DNA of 64,000 nucleotides from Bacillota bacterium (GTDB lineage: Bacteria > Bacillota > DSM-12270 > Thermacetogeniales > Thermacetogeniaceae): NCBI GenBank assembly GCA_029907475.1, contig JARYLU010000003.1:85527-149526 (forward strand). The letters run 5' to 3'. How positions within the stretch are numbered: position 1 is the stretch's first letter; each line of letters begins with the position of its first letter. The position numbers and the translations under genes were made by a program. Shown here one piece after another: positions 48,861-58,715 of this stretch. The notes beneath the pieces are model-generated. The model saw only the letters and a program-made list of their open reading frames with translations. It had not been told where the DNA came from and ran no database searches.

Positions 48861-49673
48861 ATGACACGCGTCACAACAGTAACTTTGCAGGAAATGAAGG
48901 CAAAAGGCGAAAAGATCACCTTGCTCACCGCTTACGATTATCCGACAGCACGCATCCTCGACGAGGCAGGAATTGATATCCTGCTGGTAGGTGATTCGCT
49001 GGGCAATGTTATCCTCGGGTATGAAAACACCTTATCCGTCACCATGGCAGAAATGATTCACCATACAAAAGCCGTGGCGCGCGGTGCCCGGCGCGCTCTC
49101 GTTGTAGGGGATCTCCCGTTTTTGTCTTATCAGGTGAGCATTGGCGAGGCGCTCCGGAACGGCGGCCGTTTCCTTCAAGAAGCCGGCGCCCAGGCGGTAA
49201 AGCTGGAAGGTGGTAAGGAGCGGGCCGAAACTGTAAGGGCCCTTGTAGAGACTGGAATCCCTGTGATGGGCCACCTGGGCCTGACCCCCCAGTCGGTTCA
49301 CCAACTGGGAGGCTACCGCGTTCAGGGCCGGACTGAAGAAGCCGCCCGGCGCTTGATGGAGGACGCCCTTGCTTTGGAAGAAGCAGGTATTTTTGCGCTA
49401 GTTCTAGAGTGTATCCCTGCAAAGGTTGCGGCCGAAATTACATCCCGGCTCCGGGTACCCACACTGGGGATTGGAGCGGGCCCTGCCTGCGACGGGCAGG
49501 TTTTGGTTACCCATGATCTGCTGGGTTTGACGGGGAGAAGAGTCCCGAAATTCGTCAAGCAATACGCTAATTTTTACGAGGACATGCTGGCTGCGATCCG
49601 GAGCTTTCAGGCAGATGTCAAGGAAGGGGAGTTTCCGGAAAAGGACCAATGCTACGATTTACCCGGAGAATAA
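48861..49673 (+). CDS. panB: 3-methyl-2-oxobutanoate hydroxymethyltransferase
   Basis: 270-residue ketopantoate synthase using 5,10-methylene-THF and alpha-ketoisovalerate. TAYDYPTARILDEAGID, metal-ligand GDSLGN, VKLEGG and GHLGLTPQSVH are present. ATG at 48861 has GAAGGAGGAG nine bases upstream, better than the TTG at 48843. A 250-base GC-rich gap separates it from panC; I see only a weak resemblance to the dispersed repeats there. Confidence 0.96.
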   Translation: MTRVTTVTLQEMKAKGEKITLLTAYDYPTARILDEAGIDILLVGDSLGNVILGYENTLSVTMAEMIHHTKAVARGARRALVVGDLPFLSYQVSIGEALRNGGRFLQEAGAQAVKLEGGKERAETVRALVETGIPVMGHLGLTPQSVHQLGGYRVQGRTEEAARRLMEDALALEEAGIFALVLECIPAKVAAEITSRLRVPTLGIGAGPACDGQVLVTHDLLGLTGRRVPKFVKQYANFYEDMLAAIRSFQADVKEGEFPEKDQCYDLPGE

Positions 49674-49923
49674 CGCGCCTGGACTGTTGCCCGGCCCTCC
49701 ACATGTCGCGCCGGCGGGGGCGGCAGCAAGCTTTTCGGCAAAAGCGACCCGTTACATGAGGAAGTGGAGTTTGGCAAGCCAGCGGCCTCCGGAGGTGTTC
49801 CAGGCGCAATCGGGAGCGGGCGGAGGGTTCCCGGCGCAGAGAGATCGGGAGCCTCCAAATTAATGATGATAAATAATGCAGGTTCAGTTAAAAATTGGGG
49901 ATTTATAGAGGGGCGACTGTGGG

Positions 49924-50793
49924 ATGAAATTGATTAAAAACATCAAGGAAATGCAGGAAACTGTTTTGAATTTACGAAAAGAGGGAAAAAGTATCGGTTT
50001 TGTACCCACGATGGGGTACCTTCACGCCGGGCACTTGAGCCTGGCGCAAAGGGCCCGCGCGGAGTGCGACGTCGTGGTGATGAGTATTTTTGTCAACCCT
50101 TTGCAGTTCGGACCGCAGGAGGATTTTACTGCTTATCCCCGGGATCTCGGACGCGATCTGGAACTGGCGCGGGCGGAAGGGGTTGACTATGTGTTTGTGC
50201 CGGATGAAGAAGAGATGTACCCGGAGGGCCACTGTACGTACGTTGAAGTTACAGGCCCCCTTACGGGAAAGATGTGCGGCCGCTCCCGTCCGGGTCATTT
50301 CCGGGGTGTTACCACCGTTGTGTTGAAGCTCTTTCAAATCACGCAGCCAGGGCGGGCCTACTTCGGCCAGAAAGATGCCCAGCAGGCCCTGGTAATCCAA
50401 AAAATGTGCCAGGACTTAAATGTCCCCGTAGAAATTGTTACCTGCCCGGTTGTGCGGGAGGCAGACGGCCTGGCGTTAAGTTCCCGCAACGTCTATTTAA
50501 CTCCTGAAGAAAGGAAAATTGCCCTTGCTCTGCCCCGCGCCCTCGAAGCGGGCCGCCAGCTGGTAGTACAGGGAGAGCGCGATCCCCACAAGGTGCGGAA
50601 AAAGATCCTGACCGTTCTTTCTGCCTCCCCCTCAATCGAAGTGGATTATGTGGAGGTCTGCCACGGTCAGAGTTTAGCGGAACTGCCCCTGTTGGCGGGT
50701 CCTGTTCTGCTGGCGGCCGCGGTCCGGATTGGAAAAACGAGACTGATTGACAATGTTTATCTGGAGGTGGACCCATGTACAGAACCATGCTAA
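49924..50793 (+). CDS. panC: Pantothenate synthetase
   Basis: 289-residue enzyme ligating pantoate and beta-alanine with [18 protein letters not shown] carries the HIGH-like motif; [35 protein letters not shown] and the KMSLS-like [10 protein letters not shown] follow. ATG with GAGGGGCG. Overlaps panD by 19 bases. Confidence 0.97.
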   Translation: MKLIKNIKEMQETVLNLRKEGKSIGFVPTMGYLHAGHLSLAQRARAECDVVVMSIFVNPLQFGPQEDFTAYPRDLGRDLELARAEGVDYVFVPDEEEMYPEGHCTYVEVTGPLTGKMCGRSRPGHFRGVTTVVLKLFQITQPGRAYFGQKDAQQALVIQKMCQDLNVPVEIVTCPVVREADGLALSSRNVYLTPEERKIALALPRALEAGRQLVVQGERDPHKVRKKILTVLSASPSIEVDYVEVCHGQSLAELPLLAGPVLLAAAVRIGKTRLIDNVYLEVDPCTEPC

Positions 50794-51140
50794 AATCAAA
50801 AATTCACCGGGCGGTTCTTACCGGCGCGGATTTAAATTACATGGGGAGCATTACCATCGACCGCGACCTGATGGATGCGGCGGATATTCTACCCTACGAA
50901 AAGGTGCAGGTGGTGAACAATAACAACGGGGCGAGGTTCGAAACCTACTGCATCGAGGGCCCCCGGGGTTCAGGAATGATTTGTTTAAACGGTGCGGCAG
51001 CCAGGCTGGGTCAACCCGGTGATATTCTAATCATCCTGTCTTATCTCCAGTTGCCTGAAGCGGAGGCCCGCAATTACTACCCCCGGCTTGTCTTCGTGGA
51101 TTCCCAGAACCGGATTCTTACCTCCGGTGCGGCAGTTTAG
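50775..51140 (+). CDS. panD: Aspartate 1-decarboxylase
   Basis: 121-residue pyruvoyl enzyme making beta-alanine. Self-cleavage occurs between G24 and S25 (NYMGSITID); Y58-region and the NGAAARL motif are as in the family. It starts inside panC, with GGAGGTGG upstream. Converges on the PHP gene with a seven-base gap and no visible terminator. Confidence 0.97.
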   Translation: MYRTMLKSKIHRAVLTGADLNYMGSITIDRDLMDAADILPYEKVQVVNNNNGARFETYCIEGPRGSGMICLNGAAARLGQPGDILIILSYLQLPEAEARNYYPRLVFVDSQNRILTSGAAV

Positions 51141-51147
51141 GAAGCTT

Positions 51148-51870
51148 TTATGGTTTCGGAGCCCTGAGACAAGGGTAGGGAAGGGGGGTGGAGTTCGGGA
51201 GGGAGTCAACCCGTCGGATAATTACCCTGGTCTGGCGCGAACGAACGGCGCTGCGGAGGTTCCGAACCCCCTCTACCCATGCCGGTACCTCATTGACCAC
51301 CGTTCCTAAATGCCGGGTGAGATGGGCATCGCTCCCCCCGACGAGGGGAAGGTTTAGGTGCGCGGCAAATTTGGATACCTCATGGACCCGCTCTAATTCC
51401 CGGCCGTTGATCTCGAGAGCATCCAATTGTTTCAAAAGACGGTGCGGGAGTTTCGAGAGGTCCCGCCCCGGCCGCAAAGGGTGGGCACCAATGGTCATGA
51501 GGTCAAGCTCCCAGGCTGTTTCTAAAAGCCTCGCAAGGGAGGGGCGACCTCTTTGTGTGGGCCAGCACCCGGGTCTGCCTCCCAGTTCGCATAAAGCTTC
51601 CGGGGAACCGAGCACAAGAAGGTCTCCGTCCTCGCGGACCGTAATCTCCGCTCCAGAGAGCACCCGCATTCCTTCCCACTGCCAGTTGAGATTTTCGAGG
51701 GCTTCGAAGATCCTCCAGAAGCCGTGCGCATCGGCGTGCTCGGTTATGGCAAGTAATTTCAGGCCTAGTTCCCGGGCGCGCTTTAAAAACCTTTGCAGCC
51801 GCCGCCGGCTGAAAGGTTGCCAGGCGAACATCTGAACGTGGCAGTGCAGATCGGCCAGGGCGTTTGGCAT
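51148..51870 (-). CDS. PHP-domain phosphoesterase
   Basis: 240-residue PHP-fold metal hydrolase: ADLHCHVQ (metal His pair), ITEHADAHG, LSGAEITV, GAHPLRPG and GGSDAHLTRHLG give the expected ligands of a three-metal site. Substrate could be a small phosphate ester or an RNA end; unknown. The C-terminal 35 residues, rich in Arg and Pro, are probably disordered. Reverse-strand start with AAAGGAGAA. Divergent from nadA. Confidence 0.85.
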   Translation of the reverse strand: MPNALADLHCHVQMFAWQPFSRRRLQRFLKRARELGLKLLAITEHADAHGFWRIFEALENLNWQWEGMRVLSGAEITVREDGDLLVLGSPEALCELGGRPGCWPTQRGRPSLARLLETAWELDLMTIGAHPLRPGRDLSKLPHRLLKQLDALEINGRELERVHEVSKFAAHLNLPLVGGSDAHLTRHLGTVVNEVPAWVEGVRNLRSAVRSRQTRVIIRRVDSLPNSTPLPYPCLRAPKP

Positions 51871-51924
51871 AAAATTTCTCCTTTACCCTAATGTCAGCAG
51901 TGTTTTCCTTAATATTATAATGTT

Positions 51925-51967
51925 CCATTTTTGATTTTGCTTACAATGCCCCATTTTTAATTTTGCT
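51925..51967. promoter_or_regulatory. Two 17-base direct repeats in the PHP-nadA divergent region
   Basis: CCATTTTTGATTTTGCT and CCATTTTTAATTTTGCT, 26 bases apart start to start. The second overlaps the -35 of the candidate nadA promoter (TTGCTC, 17 bases, TACAAT at 51963-51991); the first lies upstream of a TATAAT on the minus strand (51919-51914). Looks like a paired operator. Confidence 0.6.
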
Positions 51968-51991
51968 CGGCCCTGCCGCTCGGGGTACAAT
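51963..51991 (+). promoter_or_regulatory. Candidate sigma-A promoter of nadABC
   Basis: TTGCTC, 17-base spacer, TACAAT; the -35 overlaps a direct repeat that could be a repressor site. Confidence 0.5.
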
Positions 51992-52133
51992 GATCTCTCC
52001 CTCCTGAGGCAAGAAACTGGCCGCTTTTTTCTCTTGCTTGACGGTGCCTGTCGTTTTGCGTAAGATAAAAGAAAATCTCCGGTTTAGGCATATTAATGAA
52101 AAAACTGGTAAATGGGGGAGAGGGGTTCGAAAA

Positions 52134-53060
52134 ATGAGGGAGGAAAGCGCAAAAACTACCGAATTGAGCCGGAAAATCAGGGAATTTAAAGAAAAGCGGA
52201 AAGCGGTAATCTTAGCCCATTTTTACCAGCGCCCCGAGGTTCAGGATGTTGCCGATTTTGTTGGGGATTCTCTGCAGCTGGCCCAGCAGGCTGCAGGTAC
52301 TGATGCCCGGGTCATTGTTTTCTGCGGCGTCTGTTTTATGGCGGAGTGCGCAAAAATTCTTTCTCCCGACAAGATTGTTGTACTTCCCGAGGAGGAGGCG
52401 GGCTGCCCCCTGGCCAACATGGCCACAGCCGCGGCGGTGCGAGCGAAAAAAGAAGAGGTCCCGGATTGCCTTGTTGTTACCTACGTGAATTCCTCTGCAG
52501 CCGTGAAGGCGGAAAGTGATATTTGCTGTACTTCGTCCAACGCCTTAAAGGTGATTTCCTCCCTCCCGAAAGAGAAACCGGTTCTCTTCGTTCCGGACCG
52601 GAACCTGGGGCATTACCTTTCCCGGCAAACAGGCCGTGGCTTAATCTTATGGGACGGTTACTGTCACGTTCACGACCGCTTAACTGCAGGAGAAATCGAG
52701 AAGGCGCGGGCTGCGCACCCTGAGGCGGCGGTCATGGTTCACCCCGAGTGCCGCCCCGAGGTTATCGACCTTGCAGACCATGTTGCCAGTACGGGGGGTA
52801 TGCTCAAATACGCGGGGAGCGCTCCCTTTTCTGCTTTTATTATCGGAACCGAGCAGGGGATGCTATATCCCCTGCAAAAGGCTTATCCCGACAAAACCTT
52901 CTATCCTGCCGCCTCCCACATGGTTTGCCCTAATATGAAACTGACCACTTTAGAAAAGGTGAAGCAGGCGCTGGAGGACCTTGAACCCCGGATCGAGGTG
53001 GCACCGGAAATCCGGGACCGGGCACGGAGAGCACTCACCCGGATGCTGGAACTTTCATAA
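52134..53060 (+). CDS. nadA: Quinolinate synthase
   Basis: 308-residue 4Fe-4S enzyme condensing iminoaspartate and dihydroxyacetone phosphate. [29 protein letters not shown] (first cluster Cys), HPEC and the late [11 protein letters not shown] segment (third Cys) are present. ATG 52134 gives the usual 300-residue length; GGGGAGAGGGG lies 11 bases upstream. A TTG at 52038 would add 32 unfamiliar residues. Confidence 0.95.
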   Translation: MREESAKTTELSRKIREFKEKRKAVILAHFYQRPEVQDVADFVGDSLQLAQQAAGTDARVIVFCGVCFMAECAKILSPDKIVVLPEEEAGCPLANMATAAAVRAKKEEVPDCLVVTYVNSSAAVKAESDICCTSSNALKVISSLPKEKPVLFVPDRNLGHYLSRQTGRGLILWDGYCHVHDRLTAGEIEKARAAHPEAAVMVHPECRPEVIDLADHVASTGGMLKYAGSAPFSAFIIGTEQGMLYPLQKAYPDKTFYPAASHMVCPNMKLTTLEKVKQALEDLEPRIEVAPEIRDRARRALTRMLELS

Positions 53061-53112
53061 CTATTCTCTCCCTGGAGCCGGTGGGGAATTTTTTTAAGGG
53101 GAGGATTGCTCC

Positions 53113-54717
53113 GTGATACCCCGGTACCTTTTTTCTTTAGAGTTAGACCAGCTCCCCTCTTTTGAGGCCGATTTTTTAATTATCGGGAGCGGCATTGCCG
53201 GTCTTTTCACCGCATATAAAGCCCGCGAGCACGGCTCAGTTCTTATTCTCACAAAACAGCGGGCCGAAGACAGCAATACCGAGATGGCCCAGGGCGGCAT
53301 TGCGGCCGCAATTGACGAAACCGACTCCCCGATTCTCCACCTTGAGGACACCCTGGCAGCAGGGGCGGGGCTTTGCGACCCGCGTGCCGTGGAAATTCTT
53401 GTTACCGAGGGCCCGGTACGGGTGATGGAGCTGGTAGAATTGGGGGTCCGTTTCGATCGGGAGGGGGGTGCGTGGGCCCTGGGCCGGGAAGGCGCCCACC
53501 GGCGGCGGAGAATTCTCCACGCCAGTGATGCGACAGGAGAAGAGATCGCGCGGGCGTTAATCCGGGAATGCCGCGGGGCTCAGAATATCACCCTCAAAGA
53601 GGACTGTTTTCTTGTAGATTTTCTCAGGGAACCCCGGACGGGCCGGTGCGCGGGCGCCCTGGTTTTAGATACCGCGACCGGGGGTTTTATGGTTTGCCGG
53701 GCAGGTGCCGTGATTGTCGCTACCGGTGGTGCGGGTCAATTGTATCAGAACACGACCAATCCTGCCGTCGCGACCGGGGACGGGATGGCGGCCGCCTACC
53801 GTGCCGGGGCGGAACTCATGGACATGGAATTTGTCCAGTTTCACCCTACAGCCCTCGCTCTTGCTTCAGCCCCGCGCTTTTTAATTTCCGAGGCGGTGCG
53901 GGGAGAGGGAGCCTTTTTGCGGAATGTAAAGGGTGAGCGGTTTATGCTCAAGTTTCATGAGCTGGCAGAACTGGCCCCGCGCGATATTGTCTCAAGGGCA
54001 ATTGTCCTGGAAATGGAAAAAACCGGGGCGGACCACGTTTATCTTGATCTCTTTCACCTGGACCGGGATAGATTCAGGGCGCGATTTCCTAATATCTGGC
54101 GGACCTGCCGGCGGTACGGACTTGACCTGGCTCAAGGCTACATTCCGGTAGCTCCTGCGGCCCATTATATCATGGGAGGAATTAAAACAAATACCGAGGG
54201 GGAAACTAATATACCCGGTTTGTACGCATGCGGAGAGGTCGCATGCAACGGTGTTCACGGGGCCAACCGCCTCGCCAGCAATTCCCTCTTAGAGGGGCTG
54301 GTCCTTGGAGCAAGGGCCGCTGCTGCGGGAAGCCGTTACCTCCAGCGGGTTGGGCGGCAACTTCCGCAGCTTCCCCCGCGTCTTACCGGAAAGAGCAACG
54401 TCAACCTCGATCCAGAGGGGTCACTTTGGAAGAGAATCTCAGACCGCGTCAGGACGTTGATGTGGGAGAAGGTCGGAATTATCCGCACCGGGCAGGCTCT
54501 GGCCGAAGCTGCGGCAGCGTTTAGTGAACTGGAAAACAAGATTTCCTCGTACGTTCCGTCCCGCGAAGCCATCGAAACGGCGAACCTTTTAACATTGGGG
54601 CGCCTTGCGGCGGTTGCAGCCTGGCTCCGGACGGAAAGCCGGGGGGGTCATTTCCGGAAAGATTTCCCCGCAAGGGACGACCTTTTCTGGCCAAGACATT
54701 TGATATTTCAAATTTAG
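53113..54717 (+). CDS. nadB: L-aspartate oxidase
   Basis: 534-residue FAD enzyme oxidising L-aspartate to iminoaspartate for NadA; in an anaerobe fumarate is the likely acceptor. FAD site FLIIGSGIAGLFTAY at 21-35, MAQGGIAAA, VQFHPTAL, HYIMGGIKT and GLYACGEVACNGVHGANRL are family marks. GTG start with AGGGGAGGA. Confidence 0.96.
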   Translation: MIPRYLFSLELDQLPSFEADFLIIGSGIAGLFTAYKAREHGSVLILTKQRAEDSNTEMAQGGIAAAIDETDSPILHLEDTLAAGAGLCDPRAVEILVTEGPVRVMELVELGVRFDREGGAWALGREGAHRRRRILHASDATGEEIARALIRECRGAQNITLKEDCFLVDFLREPRTGRCAGALVLDTATGGFMVCRAGAVIVATGGAGQLYQNTTNPAVATGDGMAAAYRAGAELMDMEFVQFHPTALALASAPRFLISEAVRGEGAFLRNVKGERFMLKFHELAELAPRDIVSRAIVLEMEKTGADHVYLDLFHLDRDRFRARFPNIWRTCRRYGLDLAQGYIPVAPAAHYIMGGIKTNTEGETNIPGLYACGEVACNGVHGANRLASNSLLEGLVLGARAAAAGSRYLQRVGRQLPQLPPRLTGKSNVNLDPEGSLWKRISDRVRTLMWEKVGIIRTGQALAEAAAAFSELENKISSYVPSREAIETANLLTLGRLAAVAAWLRTESRGGHFRKDFPARDDLFWPRHLIFQI

Positions 54718-54737
54718 CCTGGAAAGGCGGGAGAAGT

Positions 54738-55628
54738 TTGCTGCCAATCTGGATCCTTGAAGAGGTGGTACGCCGGGCACTGGCAGAGGACGTCGGCACC
54801 GGGGATCTTACCACAAATTCCTTAATTCCTGCGGGGGCCGGGACCGAAGCCTTTATTCACAGCAAGGCATCAGGGGTGCTGGCCGGTCTTCCTGTGGCGG
54901 CCTGCGTTTTTCACCTTCTCGATGCAGGTGTCAGGGTAGAGGAACAAATTCCTGAGGGAAGCCCTCTCAGGCCCGGGAGCGTCATCGCGCGGGTAAAGGG
55001 CCCGGCACGGGCAGTGCTTACCGGAGAGCGGGTGGCTTTAAATTTCTTGCAGCGGCTCTCCGGAATCGCGACTGCAACCAGGCAACTGGTGGACTTAATA
55101 GCGGGAACGCGGGCGCGGTTATTAGATACAAGAAAAACTACACCAGGCCTGCGGGCGCTCGAAAAGTACGCCGTCCGGGTCGGGGGGGGCTGTAACCACC
55201 GGATCGGGCTGTATGACGGGATCCTGATCAAAGACAACCATATTAAGGTTGCTGGGGGGATTACCGAGGCTGTGAAACGGGCGCGCGCAGCAGTCCCTTA
55301 TACCATTAAAATCGAAATCGAGGTGGAAAACCTGGAACAGTTAGAGGAGGCTCTGGCCGCCGGCGCGGACCTGATCATGCTGGATAACATGCCGCCCCCT
55401 GTGCTCAAGAAGGCAGTCCAATTGGCAGGCAGGCGGGTTCCCCTTGAAGCCTCGGGAAGGATCACAGCGGACCGGATCCGTGCAGTGGCGGAAACCGGGG
55501 TCGACTTTATATCGGTTGGGGCGATTACACACTCTGCTCCGGCTTTAGATATCAGTATGGATGTTGGAGCAATAAAAGGAGTTGCCGGGCAACCTTTTGA
55601 TGCCGATGGGAAAGGAAAAAATCCTTGA
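54738..55628 (+). CDS. nadC: Nicotinate-nucleotide pyrophosphorylase
   Basis: 296-residue quinolinate phosphoribosyltransferase: EDVGTGDLTTN, LNFLQRLSGIAT, LDTRKTTPGLR, KDNHIKVAGG and LEASGRIT are present. Completes NadA-NadB-NadC, aspartate to nicotinate mononucleotide. TTG start with AAAGGCGGGAG upstream. Its end overlaps birA. Confidence 0.96.
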   Translation: MLPIWILEEVVRRALAEDVGTGDLTTNSLIPAGAGTEAFIHSKASGVLAGLPVAACVFHLLDAGVRVEEQIPEGSPLRPGSVIARVKGPARAVLTGERVALNFLQRLSGIATATRQLVDLIAGTRARLLDTRKTTPGLRALEKYAVRVGGGCNHRIGLYDGILIKDNHIKVAGGITEAVKRARAAVPYTIKIEIEVENLEQLEEALAAGADLIMLDNMPPPVLKKAVQLAGRRVPLEASGRITADRIRAVAETGVDFISVGAITHSAPALDISMDVGAIKGVAGQPFDADGKGKNP

Positions 55629-56610
55629 AATTTTAGAAAAGAGAAAAGGCTGTTACGTTTCAGGAGAGGAGATCAGCGAAAGCCTGGGTGTGAGCAGGAG
55701 TGCCGTCTGGAAACAGGTCCAGGCCCTCCGGGAGTTGGGGTACCGGATCACGGGCAGTCCCCATGCCGGCTATTTGCTGGAGGACGCACCCGACCTCCTT
55801 TACCCCTGGGAAATCCAGAAAGGACTTCCAACCCGCCTCTTCGCGAAGCAGGTCTTTCACTTCCGGCAGGTTGGTTCGACAAATCAGGTCGCTCAGGATC
55901 TGGCCCGCAAGGGATACCCGGAGGGAACAGTGGTGCTGGCCGAGGGGCAGACCGCCGGAAGGGGTCGCTGGCGCCGGGCCTGGTTTTCGCCGCCGGAGCT
56001 AGGAATCTCGCTTTCTTTAATCCTGCGGCCTCCTGTTACTCCTTTGAGGGTTCCGCAAATTACCCTCGTTGCCGGAGTAGCCTGTGCGCGGGCGTTGCAC
56101 GCAGAAACAGGCGTAAGGCCGGGAATAAAGTGGCCCAACGATCTGCTCCTGAACGGGAAAAAAGTTTGCGGAATTCTTGCGGAGATGGAGGCTACCGCGG
56201 AGCAGATTAATTACCTGATACTAGGAATTGGAATCAACGTTAATCAGCAGATGGAGGATTTTCCTTCAGAACTCCGGGAAACGGCAATTTCACTGCAGAT
56301 GCTCACGGGGCAAAGGTTGAGGCGTGTTTTGCTTGTCCGCAGGCTATTAACGGTGCTGGAGGAGGAGTACGAAGTTTACTGCCGCTCCGGTTTCGCCGGG
56401 GCGCGCGAAAGGTGGCTGGCGTACCAGGTAACTCTGGGAAAGAGTGTCCGGGTTCAGGAAGGGAAAGAGGAGTTTTGCGGCGAAGCTGTTGATTTAGGCC
56501 TTGATGGAAGTCTGCTTCTCCGCATGCCGGACGGCACGCTCCGGCGCTGTGCCGCCGGAGAGGTTACTTTGTGCCGTGAGAGCGAGCAGCCGGGGGGGAA
56601 ACAGGAATGA
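55600..56610 (+). CDS. birA: Biotin-protein ligase / biotin operon repressor
   Basis: 336-residue bifunctional BirA. N-terminal winged HTH ([21 protein letters not shown], about 25-45), then catalytic domain with [28 protein letters not shown] and the C-terminal SH3-like domain. It attaches biotin to carboxylase subunits and may repress biotin genes. Start chosen at ATG 55600 (55606 possible); the AAAGGAG at 55575 is 18 bases away, so the start remains uncertain. Confidence 0.94.
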   Translation: MPMGKEKILEILEKRKGCYVSGEEISESLGVSRSAVWKQVQALRELGYRITGSPHAGYLLEDAPDLLYPWEIQKGLPTRLFAKQVFHFRQVGSTNQVAQDLARKGYPEGTVVLAEGQTAGRGRWRRAWFSPPELGISLSLILRPPVTPLRVPQITLVAGVACARALHAETGVRPGIKWPNDLLLNGKKVCGILAEMEATAEQINYLILGIGINVNQQMEDFPSELRETAISLQMLTGQRLRRVLLVRRLLTVLEEEYEVYCRSGFAGARERWLAYQVTLGKSVRVQEGKEEFCGEAVDLGLDGSLLLRMPDGTLRRCAAGEVTLCRESEQPGGKQE

Positions 56611-57371
56611 TTCTTGTCTTCGATGTGGGAAATACAAACATCGTACTTGGAATTTTTATGGCGCAAGAATTAATTGTGAGCTGGCGTATCGGGACCGACC
56701 GGCGCCGGACCGCCGATGACCTGGGGATGCTTGTGAAAAACTTGTTCGACTTTCAGAACCTCGCCTTCGAGCAGATTGAGGCTGTTGTGATCTCCTCGGT
56801 GGTGCCTCCATTGACACCTGTTCTTACTGAAATGTGCCAGCGCTACTTTAGAAAAGAACCTCTTATTGTAGGGCCCGGCGTGAAAACAGGGATGCCCATC
56901 AGGTACGAAAACCCGCGCGAAGTGGGAGCGGACCGCATTGTGAACGCCGTTGCCGCCTACGCCCGGTACGGAGGTCCGTTGATCGTTGTTGATTTCGGTA
57001 CGGCAACCACTTTCTGTGCCATTTCCCGCGAAGGAGAGTACCTGGGGGGCGCCATTGCCCCCGGGATCGCCATCTCCACGGAAGCTCTGTTCGAGCGGGC
57101 TGCGAAACTGCCCCGGATCGAGCTGGTCAGACCGCGCCAGGTCATCGGAAAAAATACCGTTGCCAGCATGCAGTCGGGTATTTATTACGGTTTTGTGGGC
57201 CAGGTAGACGAGGTTGTCTCCCGCATGAAAGAGGAGTTGGGAGGAGATGCAGTGGTCGTAGCTACGGGGGGTTTAGCGGAATTAATCTGTAAAGGAACAA
57301 GGACCGTTGATTACGTTGATCCCTACCTCACCCTCTGGGGCTTAAAGATCATTTACGAGCACAACAAATGA
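56607..57371 (+). CDS. coaX: Type III pantothenate kinase
   Basis: 254-residue ASKHA-fold CoaX phosphorylating pantothenate, first step of CoA synthesis. [13 protein letters not shown] (phosphate loop 1), [16 protein letters not shown] and [10 protein letters not shown]. Uses the pantothenate made by panB-C-D. ATG overlaps the birA stop by four bases, the usual birA-coaX pair. Confidence 0.96.
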   Translation: MILVFDVGNTNIVLGIFMAQELIVSWRIGTDRRRTADDLGMLVKNLFDFQNLAFEQIEAVVISSVVPPLTPVLTEMCQRYFRKEPLIVGPGVKTGMPIRYENPREVGADRIVNAVAAYARYGGPLIVVDFGTATTFCAISREGEYLGGAIAPGIAISTEALFERAAKLPRIELVRPRQVIGKNTVASMQSGIYYGFVGQVDEVVSRMKEELGGDAVVVATGGLAELICKGTRTVDYVDPYLTLWGLKIIYEHNK

Positions 57372-57454
57372 TCCAGGGGCCCTAAAACTCGTCGCAGACG
57401 CAGCCGACCGGCTCCTATGACGCCCTCCGTGGCGCATAGTCGCCTATCTCCCCC

Positions 57455-57486
57455 GCACTCACTGCTGCTTTATGAGCTGAAAAAGA
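57455..57486 (+). repeat. Dispersed repeat fragment (E)
   Basis: GCACTCACTGCTGCTT followed by TGAGC and an A-rich end, matching 18821-18852 with few differences. The rest of the 221-base coaX-dusB gap shows nothing recognisable. Confidence 0.7.
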
Positions 57487-57592
57487 AAATTAAAGTCGCT
57501 CGCTGTTCACCCGTCCCGGGGGTCGTTCGCCTGCAGGAATAACCTGACAAAGAGGCGCCCGGACCGGCGAAATTTTGGAGGTGGTGATTGCC

Positions 57593-58633
57593 TTGGAAAC
57601 CGGCAGGTTCTCCATTCTTGTTCCCGGAAAAAATTTTTTGCTCAAAATTGGCACTTTGACCCTGCCCAATCCTGTACTTGCCGCCCCGATGGCCGGATTT
57701 ACCGATAAGGCTTACCGGATCCTCGCCCGGCAGGCGGGGTGCGGTTTTGTCTACACGGAGATGGTGAGCAGCGAAGCGATCCTGAACCGGAACACCCGGA
57801 CGCTTTCCCTCTTCGATCTGGAGGGGGAGCCGGAGCCCGTAGGGGTGCAGATTTTCGGTTCAGTTCCCGAGCGCATGGCGCAGGCCGCCCGGATCGTTGC
57901 GGCGCGCGGAGCGGCGGTTGTTGACATCAACATGGGCTGTCCCACGCCGAAAATCGTGAAAAACGGAGAGGGCTGCGCCCTGATGCGGGACCTCTCCCGG
58001 GCTGCAGCCATCATCCGCGTCGTCAGTGAGGCTGTTTCCGTCCCCGTTACGGTTAAAATCAGGAAAGGGTGGGACGCAAAGGAGGTTGCTGCGACCCAAC
58101 TCGCGGTTTTGGCGGAAGCAAACGGAGCCGCTGCCATTACGGTACACGGGCGTACCAGGGACCAGTTCTATGCAGGGAAGGCCGACTGGCAGATCATCCG
58201 CCTCGTCAAGCAGGCCGTTCGCATTCCCGTGATCGGAAACGGAGATATTTTCTCGCCGCAGGACGCCCTCCGGATGCTGGAGGAAACGGGGTGCGACGCC
58301 GTGATGATCGGGCGGGGCGCGCTGGGGAACCCCTGGCTCTTCCGCCGCACCGTTCACTTTCTGGCAACAGGGGAACTCCTTCCTCCGCCTGCCCCGGCGG
58401 AGAGGATCGGACTTGCCCTCGGCCACCTGGACCTCTTCATCTCAATTAGGGGGGAGAATGCCCTCCTCCAGATGCGGAAGCACCTCGCCTGGTACCTGAA
58501 GGGCCTGCCCGGCGCCGCCCAGAAACGCGCCGCGATCAATGCCGCCAAAACCGCGGACGAGGTCCGCACCCTCCTCGTTGACTTTTTAAAAGAAATCTCC
58601 TTTTCCTCTCTTACCCCCCGCAGCCTCCCTTAA
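57593..58633 (+). CDS. dusB: tRNA-dihydrouridine synthase
   Basis: 346-residue FMN enzyme reducing uridines in tRNA D loops. APMAGFTDKAYR (31-42), catalytic cysteine in INMGCPTPKIVKNGEG, HGRTRDQFY, GNGDIFS and IGRGALGNPWLF follow the DusB order. TTG at 57593 is chosen because GGAGGTG lies nine bases upstream. Confidence 0.95.
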   Translation: METGRFSILVPGKNFLLKIGTLTLPNPVLAAPMAGFTDKAYRILARQAGCGFVYTEMVSSEAILNRNTRTLSLFDLEGEPEPVGVQIFGSVPERMAQAARIVAARGAAVVDINMGCPTPKIVKNGEGCALMRDLSRAAAIIRVVSEAVSVPVTVKIRKGWDAKEVAATQLAVLAEANGAAAITVHGRTRDQFYAGKADWQIIRLVKQAVRIPVIGNGDIFSPQDALRMLEETGCDAVMIGRGALGNPWLFRRTVHFLATGELLPPPAPAERIGLALGHLDLFISIRGENALLQMRKHLAWYLKGLPGAAQKRAAINAAKTADEVRTLLVDFLKEISFSSLTPRSLP

Positions 58634-58649
58634 TTTCTTATTTTTTTAC

Positions 58650-58700
58650 TTGTTTCCGGCCGGTATTTTTGTTAAAATAATGTACACAAAAGTGTGCACA
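58650..58700 (+). promoter_or_regulatory. Promoter and operator-like palindrome of the HTH-AAR operon
   Basis: TTGTTT, 17-base spacer, TAAAAT (58650-58678) is followed at 58681-58699 by the imperfect palindrome TGTACAC-AAAAGT-GTGCAC, placed across the expected transcription start. It is 16 bases before the regulator start, fitting autoregulation. Confidence 0.65.
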
Positions 58701-58715
58701 GAAAGGGTGTGGGGA

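Noticed and set aside
49674..49923. Further copy of the dispersed repeat in the panB-panC gap
   Set aside because: GC-rich with only short, scattered similarity to the repeat core; below what I would call homologous.
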